DNA of 64,000 nucleotides from Epiperipatus broadwayi (Eukaryota; Onychophora; Udeonychophora; Euonychophora; Peripatidae). Below, piece after piece: positions 47,483-57,186 of this stretch (position 1 is the stretch's first letter; every line of letters begins with the position of its first letter). The position numbers and the translations under genes were made by a program. The DNA lies in the NCBI GenBank assembly GCA_028023455.1, contig JAQFVV010006341.1, forward strand, positions 2,914,001 through 2,978,000, read 5' to 3'. Under the pieces are notes generated by a model. It searched no databases, was not told the DNA's origin, and saw only the letters and a program-made list of their open reading frames with translations.

Positions 47483-48774
47483 TTTATTTATAAGTGTGTG
47501 TTTGTTTACATAATAATGGGAAGTAAAACTGCATTTATTACATATCCTCTTGGATCTTTGACATATATCCAACACAGGTTAAAATCACTTCAATATTAAG
47601 AGATAAAATTGCATTGCCTTTTTTGATAGAAAATCAAACAAATAAAGAAGCCAGAATTCTGATATCTTCTATCCTGCACAACTATAACACTTTCCCAATA
47701 CTTTATATCCTCTGATAGAGATGTCAATGTTGATTAAAATAAATCCAGTAACAGGAGGAAGAATTTTATTATCCCAAGATCCTGCACTACATTCTTATTT
47801 TTCACATTTCTTCAATCTATGATAGAAAGAATCATTGCAGGTTAAAATAATATCATTTCTGGTATTTAAAAGATTCAGAATTTTTCACTTTTTAAATGCT
47901 GATTTATATTTCTAAATATCGGATTATCTTAAATAATTTACAAAATTGTAAACTTTTTATTTGTGAAAAAACCCACAATTCACTAGAAACAATTGTATAC
48001 TTGAAAATACATTGTAAAAATGTATAACATGGATATTGTGTGTAGAGGATAATCTCTAAACTAATAAAAATGATGAATATTTTATTTCAGTTTCAAAATC
48101 TGTCCATCACATACAGACTTTATTCTCAGGTAGAGAGTTTTTTTTTTTTAGAAATTGCTGGATTTAGAAGAAGGCGTTGAATTAGGAATAGCATCTAGTT
48201 TACAGAAAATTATTCAGACAATTGTTGAAAAGTAATAATTAAAGTATTCCAGTGTCTCATCAGTAGCATTCGTAAGTCAGAAATAATATTTGTAGCTATT
48301 ACTTATAAAGTGTTTAATATTGGAGAAGGATCGTCAATGGCGTATGAATTGTGGTTAATGTTGAAGGAATAGCTAGAGAACTAATATAATAAAATCAGCT
48401 GTGAAAAAGAGATCTAAACAATTGTAAAAGAACATTTCCTCATGAGTATTAAACAAGTATTTATAAATCTTAGGATTTTAAAAGAGTGGAAGCAATTGAC
48501 ATAATGTATTTAAGTTGGTGATTATAGAAAGTTGAAATGAGGAACAATGTGAAATTCTATAGACATGAAGCATACAAATCTGAGTACTTAAATTGGATCC
48601 AGTTTACTATTAAGGTGTCAAACAATAGCAGATTTGATCATTTAGCTTAAAGATATGGTGGCAGGGAAAGGTAAAAAAAAATTCAAAGATCTAAAGAAAA
48701 AGTGACAACAGTTTAAGCAAAGAAAGATCATAATGTTATTTCACTTGTAACTAATTATCTTAAAAGGTTCAGTA
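47483..48774. other. Intronic AT-rich DNA, nothing recognised
   Basis: No coding block or repeat shared with the rest of the window was seen. Confidence 0.35.
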
Positions 48775-49215
48775 ATTAATGAAGGTATGTGTGCTCTCAG
48801 CTTATTATTTGTTGTCATGGCAATCAACAAATAAATTGGCTAAACATTCTGCAATAAGGATGTTTGTGTTTGCTTGAATATCTTTTCCATTCTGTTTTTT
48901 TTTTTTAATATTTATTTTCCATTATAAATTTCAGTAAAGATCTTAACTATGAGACCAGACATTGATTTTATTATGATAAAGTATTTCTTTTAAAAGAATT
49001 AGCAGGGTGATATGTGTACTCACAACTTATTGTTTATTACTATTACAGCCGTAAGCAATAAATGGGATATGTATTCTGTAATAAGGATGTTTGTATATGT
49101 TTAAGAGCTTTTTCTGCTTTTTTTAAAATTTTATTCTCTATTATAATTACAGTAAAACTTCTTAATGTGAAACAAGACACTGATTTTATTTACGATAAAA
49201 TATTTCATTAGAACT
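48775..49215. repeat. Diverged tandem duplication just upstream of the second POLRMT exon
   Basis: Two units of about 220 bp (48775-48992 and 48993-49215) share 'atgtgt-ctca-c-tatt', 'gcaataaggatgtttgt', 'tttcagtaaa/attacagtaaa', 'gacattgattttatt' and 'gataaagtattt' in order. The second ends about 15 nt before the splice acceptor at 49229-49230. Confidence 0.65.
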
Positions 49216-49230
49216 ATATATATTTTATAG

Positions 49231-49353
49231 GATGGAACCACTAATATGTTACAACACTATGGAGCATTGGTTCGGGATTCTCACATAGCTCGATTGGTTA
49301 ATCTTGAACCAGCTAGTAGACCACAAGATTTTTACCATGAAATTATTCCAATT
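49231..49353 (+). CDS. POLRMT: POLRMT-like mitochondrial RNA polymerase, exon with motif A
   Basis: Another 123-nt, 41-codon exon in phase 0, preceded by TTTTATAG and followed by the donor GTAAGT. It opens with the motif A Asp: 'DGTTNMLQHYGALVRDS', then 'ARLVNLEPASRPQDFYHEI'. The family pattern is DGSCNGLQHYAALGRD followed by VNL.P...PQD.Y, and this Asp holds one of the two catalytic metals in T7-like RNA polymerases. Departures are S to T, C to T, G to M, A to G and G to V within the first 14 residues; the rest, including QHY, RD, VNLEP and PQD.Y, is kept. It joins the first exon exactly at Q|D. No downstream exon was found in the remaining 14.6 kb. Confidence 0.8.
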
Positions 49354-50033
49354 GTAAGTAATTACTTTTTGCAGCTAATTATTTTCTCATATATGATATT
49401 GGTGATGGAAACTTAAAATAATTATCTATTTTAATCTAAATAATTTAAAAAAATGAATATTCTGAATTAGTTTATTCTTTCTTTATTGTGTATTTTAACG
49501 AAGAAATATTGGCTTAAAAGATTGCAATATTAGTAGAAATATTTGAAGATAGTAAGACATCTCACATTATTCTATTCATGAATGATTTTTTTATACAAAT
49601 CTAATTCTATGCAGTAGGTCTTTCTCAGTAGATAAGGCTGATATGATGCGAGTTGTTATAGTCAAATGCCAATTAAACATAAAATAGAGGAGGAGTCATT
49701 GTGTTACTTAACTTTTAATGATTAAATCAATTTTTATTGTTTTAATCTAATTCAGTTCTTTAATCACCAACTATTTTTATACTTTTAAAAACAATATTTC
49801 TTTATTAACTAAGTTTCATTTGTCTGAAGAAATCTGAAACAGACATTAAAAAAAATATATTGCTTTTTAAAAGTATAAAAATATTTAGTGAATTAAAAAA
49901 AAAGCAGTAGATAGTATGTTATAAATAGCAGTGATTAAATGCATATATACAAGGCAAAATCAAAAAATTAAAAACAATTTATTGATAAAAATGCAAAATC
50001 CAATTCATTGATAAACATTTTTTAATTAGATAT
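49354..50033. other. Start of the next POLRMT intron
   Basis: AT-rich, no further exon recognised. It ends with the ATAT target site of the long-LTR element. Confidence 0.4.
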
Positions 50034-52604
50034 TGAAACAGTAAGATTCATATTCGAATCTTAAGTTTCACCTTTTTCTGTCGTCTCTCACTGACCGGTC
50101 TATCCCGCCCAAATTTAAACTTTTTGGTATCGAATTGTATTAAAATGTATAAATATATGTAGAATTCAGCATAAACACGCACACATTTCGATCTCAAATT
50201 AAACTCAATAAATAGGGATAAAATAATATAATTTAGATTTCTTTTAGTTATATAATTTTGTATAATTTTAATCATTTATTTTGCATTATAAAGTTCGTAT
50301 TTATTGCTTTGTTTAAATTTCGTTTAATAATAATTCTAAAAAAATCTGATGTAATATTTAATTAAAAGTTAAAATAATCTTATGTTCCCTTTTTGTCTTT
50401 GAAATTGAAAAGCATCGGTCAGTGATAGATAATAGATTAATTAAAGAAAAATTCCCCAAAGTATAATTAGTAAATGTAAAATGTAAACAATAGAACGGCA
50501 GCTTTCTTTAATTAAAAACCAACAAAATGCATTGATTATCCTCAGGGCAGATTAAGTAGAACCTAAAATATCTTAACAAAAATGTGAGAGATCAAGATAA
50601 GAAAAGAGGCCATCTTAGACTTGCTGGAGACATTCACTAAAACTTTAGCTTTGCTCTCGATCACTGAGAGTCTCCAAAAATAATAAAATAATTTGTTCCT
50701 GCCAAGGTATGACCGAGTAAAGCACCTAGATTATTCTCCATCGGGAGATGGCCTATCGGATGCCGAACTTTCCATTGCCCGTCATAAATTCACCATGAAG
50801 ATCTGCTGCCTGAAATAAATGAAAAAGCTGCTGCTGCTGTGAAATTAAATGAAATATCTAAATACAAGAAAGACTTGCCACTCGTGAACTTTTTGCTGCT
50901 AAACTAATGGAATCAGAAAACTTCTTATAAAACAGGTACCTGTCTGTGTTCAAACTCTAGAGTACTCTAATAATATGCTATAGCTCTTCTTCATAATACT
51001 TATCTCAATTATAAAATGTAAAAACTACCATATGTATAACTAAACTGAATAATTAACTTAATGTGTAAATTTCTCTACTAATCTAGCTTACCTCATTCTA
51101 TCTTGGGTGCGTATTTTTTAAAATCTACATTTTATCTATAGTTATTATTTAATTATTGCATGCTCATAATTGTCTCAATTTTCAAAGTTTAAATCTATGA
51201 TCGCTTGGAACAATGAATGCGTGTCAAATTTTCATTAATATTTGCTTTCATAACTAACTTAACTTTCATATAAATCGACACGCATTCAATGCATCATTTA
51301 TTGTAATGCAGGGGTCTACTACTTCGCAAATGGCTGACGTATTAGTTATAATAATTCCCAATTTATATATGTTTTGTATTTATTAAATCTAATGAATAAT
51401 TCTAGAAAATCACATTTCTTTGAGAGTCACCAACGTTCTTTAGTAAATGTTGATAATGTAGGGCCGAGTTAGAAATCTATTTTAAATCTCATCATAATCG
51501 TTTATACAGTATACATGTGTTACGTTTTAGAGACGCGATGACCCATTCTGCCGTGAAATTTCCGGATTCTTCAGGGTTGAAATTAACCCCAGTCGTCCTA
51601 CACAAGCGGGCATAATGGGTGCTCCCGTAGGATTTGACAATGTCATGCAGCCAGCCGGCAAACTGCGACACGGACCGCTTGTCCCTGGTTATGCTTATGT
51701 GACACCTTACTTCGTCGGGCCGATGGCAGAGACCAGCCCGACATTCTTATAAACTCATTCGCGGCATTGCAGTTTCAATATACTGCCATTCCATATCGCC
51801 TTTCTAAAGCGTACCACGTGTAAGCGTACCACATGTTCCTTCACTTAATTTTATTATTCTATATATCACTCCGCCTCTGCATTATCTTCATAATTCACTC
51901 TCAAATAAATGTTTGCCCTTAGTTATAAATAAATATTTTAATTAAATAAATATATGTCTGCCATTACTCTTATAACCCATACTTTAGACTCTTGCATTGC
52001 AAAGGTATAAATCCCTCCAGGCATGCATTAGAAATACTCACTCGAGAATTTTAGGTAGCTAGATTACGCCTTCAAATAAATGTATTCCTTTTGTAAACAT
52101 TACAGTATCGGAAATACCGCTACTGAAATCCTCAATATAAAATAATGTCTAAATAAATAAATGTATTCTTTAAAATATAATCATGTCGCAAATCCCACTA
52201 CTGAAGCTGTTAGTCCATAAAATATTATTAGATTGTTTTATTAAAATGTATTAATAAATAATTTTAAACTATACGTCTGCAGTTACGTTTCATTTATTCG
52301 ATACCCATTCTATATAATATTTCCTCGATTATGTAAATATGAATGTTTAATTAATATTAGTTTGGTTATTGGCTAACTCGAGAATAAAATCATGAGTCTC
52401 TTGCATATCCTTGACCACCGTGTCTAAGGAAATATTTACTAATGTCGCATCAGATGCGTTGTTTTGTGGATTGTATTGTGGAACCGATAAACTATGTTCG
52501 AACTCAGTACCACGGGTGGCTTCGCTACTCGATGGTGCTGCTGTTCTGTATGGTGGTCGAATTCTGCACTATGTTTACGAGTCACACGTTTTCTGACCGT
52601 TACA
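50034..52604 (+). repeat. 5' LTR (2,571 bp) of the Gag-only element
   Basis: Starts TGAAACAGTAAG and ends CTGACCGTTACA. The first 37 nt form a palindrome (TGAAAC/GTTTCA and TAAGATTC/GAATCTTA). Three GC-richer islands stand out (50690-50960, 51530-51760, 52400-52600). It carries a 15-bp internal duplication near 51815-51835 ('gcgtaccac' repeated) absent from the 3' LTR. Confidence 0.85.
51531..51752 (+). other. Open frame in the middle GC-rich island of the LTR
   Basis: A 73-codon frame without start requirement runs from just after a 'gttttag' to TAA and is identical in the 3' LTR (56124-56345). The end reads 'PGYAYVTPYFVGPMAE'. The collinear part of solo LTR-4 (minus strand, near 16640-16790) keeps the same frame from one ATG onward with 'TPGLAFMTG...PAESPP'. 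I know no family that matches. The island may be coding, a splice exon or a regulatory element; a chance frame in GC-richer DNA is possible. Confidence 0.3.
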
Positions 52605-52628
52605 TAGTTAAATTTTTTTTTTAGCGTT

Positions 52629-52648
52629 TGGCGCTTTCCAACGTGGAG
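52629..52648 (+). promoter_or_regulatory. Primer-binding site candidate of the Gag-only element
   Basis: TGGCGCTTTCCAACGTGGAG begins 24 bases after the LTR's CA. It resembles the TGGCGCCCAACGTGG type of site seen in several animal gypsy elements, with two or three changes. The distance from the LTR is greater than usual. Confidence 0.4.
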
Positions 52649-53275
52649 CTTTCGATACAAAAAACCCATATATACCCTGAGCAAAATATAACGCATATAA
52701 ATTTCTTTTAGCGTTCGTTACTCGAGTTGGCTAATTATACTATATATATACAATTTTGTTTTGATAAAAATAATGAAAAAAAGTAAATCGAGTGAAATAA
52801 TGTGGGTCGAGTGAATGAAAGGACAGCAGGTGTAATAACAAATTTAAGGAAAGCAGGGATGTGTGTGTAATTTAAGAAGGAACGAAAATACTCGGATCTA
52901 ATGAAATATTTATTTTATATATATATGTCAAGAAAAAAAAAGTAATCAGTCGTCAAATGAGAAAGCAAGTAGCATTGAATTTTTTTTTATTAAAACGCCG
53001 TTATATATATAGCATAGACAGCAGAAGCTTGTTATATATGTTAATAGTAAATATTTTGTTAAAGTACAAAAATATATATCATGACAGCAGTAGCTTATTA
53101 TACGCGTTACCAGTAGTTCGCTATAATATATATGTTTAATATGTTAAACGCAGCAATATAGAGATAGGGCAATGTAGAGTAGGTGAGGGCAGCGAAAGAG
53201 TGTTATAGGGCCAATATACCGGTGGGGAGTAGTCAAATGCTAGTAGTATAAAGAAAATAAATAATATTAAGAAAA

Positions 53276-54145
53276 ATGGAAGCAGAAAATGACAGAATAG
53301 CATCAATGAACTTCAGTCTAAGGTTACTTGAAATATTTAGACAGAATATGCAAGAAATGAAGAAAATGTATGAGGAGGAAATGAGAAAAAGAAGAGATGA
53401 AGAATCAAGACAGAGACAAGAAGAAGAAAAGATAAGAGTGAGAGAATATCAGGAATTTAAAGACGTTATGTGGAGAGAGTTAGAAGCCATAAAGGAACAT
53501 TTTGGAATATCCCCAGCTAGTGAAAAGGAAGAAGAAATTAAAGATATGGAAAAGGAAAGGGAATTAGAAATACTTGACAAACCGATGATAGTAGATGAGC
53601 AAATGGACCTTATTCCAATAGATGAAGGCCCACAGGAACCGTTGAGTGAAAGCAGTAAAAAGGAGACAAGCATGGACGGGGACAAAAGAATAGGACCAAA
53701 AGTCACGGAAGAAAACATGAAAACGGACAGTGGATACCAAAGCCACTTAACAAAGATGGTCCACGTTAAAATATTTAGAGTGGAAATAAGGGAAAAACCT
53801 CAAACCTACCTAGAGAGCTCACAGAAGTTCTTAAAATTTCATAAGAAAGGGCCAGATGTGCAGATAGCTATAGCTAGTTACCATCTGCAGGGATCTGCCA
53901 AAAACTGGTGGAATATGGGGAAGTGGAAATTTAGAACGATCCAGCGTCGCGTGCCGCTAACCATCCAACCATTAATGACAGGCATTCAAATAAAAGATAT
54001 AGGAGAAATGGTTGAATTTCTTACTACCATGGATTTGAACCATTGGGCCAAAGAACCACCCGATAAAAGGCAACGATTAGAAAACCCAAGGCCACAGTCA
54101 TCGATGATGAGAGATCGGTATTATCCACCTGACCCGGGGTTGTAA
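53276..54145 (+). CDS. Gag-like protein of the Gag-only long-LTR element
   Basis: Intact 289-codon frame. Residues about 10-80 are a highly charged coiled coil (EEEMRKRRDEESRQRQEEEK); 80-150 is an acidic linker ('KEEEIKDMEKERELEI'). At about 165-215 comes a capsid-like stretch, with 'YLESSQKFLKFH' then 'IASYHLQGSAKNWWN', matching the YL..S..FL and L.G.A..WW pattern of gypsy Gag. After the WW the family sequence stops abruptly and an unrelated basic/proline-rich tail follows ('EPPDKRQRLENPRP'), so the capsid C-terminus and zinc knuckles are missing. Probably an internally deleted Gag that may still assemble or bind RNA. The minus-strand frames inside are shadows. Confidence 0.65.
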   Translation: MEAENDRIASMNFSLRLLEIFRQNMQEMKKMYEEEMRKRRDEESRQRQEEEKIRVREYQEFKDVMWRELEAIKEHFGISPASEKEEEIKDMEKERELEILDKPMIVDEQMDLIPIDEGPQEPLSESSKKETSMDGDKRIGPKVTEENMKTDSGYQSHLTKMVHVKIFRVEIREKPQTYLESSQKFLKFHKKGPDVQIAIASYHLQGSAKNWWNMGKWKFRTIQRRVPLTIQPLMTGIQIKDIGEMVEFLTTMDLNHWAKEPPDKRQRLENPRPQSSMMRDRYYPPDPGL

Positions 54146-54594
54146 ACATATTAGACTCTTAGGACGGATTAAACGTATATGAAAATATTAAAATGAACTT
54201 GATATAATGAACTTGGTTGAATGGATTGTACTTTAGTCAAATAGGGTTTTAGATAGAAATTTTATTATATATATTATTGTTTTAATTACTATTACTCTTA
54301 AAAAATTTTTTTTATATTATATTAACTAACCTTACTCTAAGAATTTTTTTTATATAAATATAATCAGTTTAACTAACATTACTATGATTTCTACCAGACA
54401 CGGCCAAATTAGGCCATTTTAATTCAACTATAAATTCTAGATCCGGGTATATAAATTGTTCGTTGCTTCATGTAATCTCTGCTTTCTATATTTCAATATA
54501 TCTGTAAAAAAAATAATAATTTTTTCGTATTTAAATTATGTAATGTAAATTTTTTTTCTCTTTCTTGCCTCCTTTGTTCTTCCTTAATTGTTCA

Positions 54595-54611
54595 CGGGAA
54601 GTACAGGGAAA
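54595..54611 (+). promoter_or_regulatory. Polypurine tract of the Gag-only element
   Basis: 'cgggaagtacagggaaa' immediately precedes the TG start of the 3' LTR. It is purine-rich with one TAC break. Confidence 0.5.
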
Positions 54612-57182
54612 TGAAACAGTAAGATTCGTATTCGAATCTTAAGTTTCACCTTTTTCTGTCGTCTCTCACTGACCGGTCTATCCCGCCCAAATTTAAACTT
54701 TTTGGTATCGAATTGTGTGTGTAGCAATATTAAAAATGTATAAATATATGTAGAATTCAGCATAAACACGCACACATTTCGATCTCAAATTAAACGCAAT
54801 AAATAGGGATAAAATAATATAATTTAGATTTCTTTTAGTTATATAATTTTGTATAATTTTAATCATTTATTTTGGATTATAAAGTTCGTATTTATTGCTT
54901 TGTTTAAATTTCGTTTAATAATAATTCTAAAAAAATCTGATGTAATATTTAATTAAAAGTTAAAATAATCTTATGTTCCCTTTTTGTCTTTGAAATTTAA
55001 AAGCATCGGTCAGTGATAGATAATAGATTAATTAAAGAAAAATTCCCCAAAGTATAATTAGTAAATGTAAAATGTAAACAATAGAACGGCAGCTTTCTTT
55101 AATTAAAAACCAACAAAATGCATTGATTATCCTCAGGGCAGATTAAGTAGAACCTAAAAATATCTTAACAAAAATGTGAGAGATCAAGATAAAAAAAGAG
55201 GCCATCTTAGACTTGCTGGAGACATTCACTTAAACTTTAGCTTTGCTCTCGATCACTGAGAGTCTCCAAAAATAATAAAATAATTTGTTCCTGCCAAGGT
55301 ATGACCGAGTAAAGCACCTAGATTATTCTCCATCGGGAGATGGCCTATCGGATGCCGAACTTTCCATTGCCCGTCATAAATTCACCATGAAGATCTGCTG
55401 CCTGAAATAAATGAAAAAGCTGCTGCTGCTGTGAAATTAAATGAAATATCTAAATACAAGAAAGACTTGCCACTCGTGAACTTTTTGCTGCTAAACTAAT
55501 GGAATCAGAAAACTTCTTACAAAACAGGTACCTGTCTGTGTTCAAACTCTAGAGTACTCTAATAATATGCTATAGCTCTTCTTCATAATACTTATCTCAA
55601 TTATAAAATGTAAAAACTACCATATGTATAACTAAACTGAATAATTAACTTAATGTGTAAATTTCTCTACTAATCTAGCTTACCTCATTCTATCTTGGGT
55701 GCGTATTTTTTAAAATCTACATTTTATCTATAGTTATTATTTAATTATTGCATGCTCATAATTGTCTCAATTTTCAAAGTTTAAATCTATGATCGCTTGG
55801 AACAATGAATGCGTGTCAAATTTTCATTAATATTTGCTTTCATAACTAACTTAACTTTCATATAAATCGACACGCATTCAATGCATCATTTATTGTAATG
55901 CAGGGGTCTACTACTTCGCAAATGGCTGACGTATTAGTTATAATAATTCCCAATTTATATATGTTTTGTATTTATTAAATCATCATGAATAATTCTAGAA
56001 AATCACATTTCTTTGAGAGTCGCCAACGTTCTTTAGTAAACGTTGATAATGTAGGGCCGAGTTAGAAATCTATTTTAAATCTCATCATAATCGTTTATAC
56101 AGTATACATGTGTTACGTTTTAGAGACGCGATGACCCATTCTGCCGTGAAATTTCCGGATTCTTCAGGGTTGAAATTAACCCCAGTCGTCCTACACAAGC
56201 GGGCATAATGGGTGCTCCCGTAGGATTTGACAATGTCATGCAGCCAGCCGGCAAACTGCGACACGGACCGCTTGTCCCTGGTTATGCTTATGTGACACCT
56301 TACTTCGTCGGGCCGATGGCAGAGACCAGCCCGACATTCTTATAAACTCATTCGCGGCATTGCAGTTTCAATATACTGCCATTCCATATCGCCTTTCTAA
56401 AGCGTACCACGTGTTCCTTCACTTAATTTTATTATTCTATATATCACTCCGCCTCTGCATTATCTTCATAATTCACTCTCAAATAAATGTTTGCCCTTAG
56501 TTATACATAAATATTGTAATTAAATAAATATATGTCTGCCATTACTCTTATAACCCATACTTTAGACTCTTGCATTGCAAAGGTATAAATCCCTCCAGGC
56601 ATGCATTAGAAATACTCACTCGAGAATTTTAGGTAGCTAGATTACGCCTTCAAATAAATGTATTCCTTTTGTAAACATTACAGTATCGGAAATACCGCTA
56701 CTGAAATCCTCAATATAAAATAATGTCTAAATAAATAAATGTATTCTTTAAAATATAATCATGTCGCAAATCCCGCTACTGAAGCTGTTAGTCCATAAAA
56801 TATTATTAGATTGTTTTATTAAAATGTATTAATAAATAATTTTAAACTATACGTCTGCAGTTACGTTTCATTTATTCGATACCCATTCTATATAATATTT
56901 CCTCGATTATGTAAATATGAATGTTTAATTAATATTAGTTTGGTTATTGGCTAACTCGAGAATAAAATCATGAGTCTCTTGCATATCCCTGACCACCGTG
57001 CCTAAGGAAATATTTACTAATGTCGCATCAGATGCGTTGTTTCGTGGATTGTATTGTGGAACCAATAAACTATGTTCGAACTCAGTACCACGGGTGGCTT
57101 CGCTACTCAATGGTGCTGCTGTTCTGTATTGTGGTCGAATTCTGCACTATGTTTACGAGTCACATGTTTTCTGACCGTTACA
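54612..57182 (+). repeat. 3' LTR (2,571 bp) of the Gag-only element
   Basis: Near-identical to the 5' LTR. Differences include a 12-base extra 'gtgtgtagcaat' near 54716 and a three-base change near 55980. The open frames at 56925-57302 are pieces of this LTR and its flank, not genes. Confidence 0.85.
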
Positions 57183-57186
57183 ATAT

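Larger units (their letters stand above)
21661..49230 (+). other. 27.57-kb phase-0 intron of the POLRMT-like gene
   Basis: It starts GTAAGT right after the first exon and ends TTTTATAG right before the second. The two exon peptides join at Q|D exactly as expected in this polymerase family. The length is due mainly to LTR-element nesting between 23.6 and 46.7 kb. The join is an inference from splice signals, frame and protein order; no transcript is available. Confidence 0.7.
50034..57182 (+). mobile_element. Young long-LTR element encoding only Gag (LARD-like)
   Basis: Two direct repeats of 2,571 bp (50034-52604 and 54612-57182), each TG...CA, flank a 2.0-kb internal region. ATAT lies on both sides (50030-50033 and 57183-57186). 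By eye the LTRs differ at roughly twenty single positions plus a few short indels, about 1%, so insertion was recent. The internal region has a primer-binding-like TGGCGC block, one 289-codon Gag-like ORF and a purine tract before the 3' LTR. No protease, RT, RNase H or integrase is present. It must be mobilised by enzymes of a relative. It lies in the POLRMT-like gene, sense orientation. Confidence 0.85.

Noticed and set aside
52411-52696. Open frames such as 52411-52596 and 52439-52696
   Set aside because: They are in the last island and end of the 5' LTR of the Gag-only element and recur in the 3' LTR in shifted, broken form.
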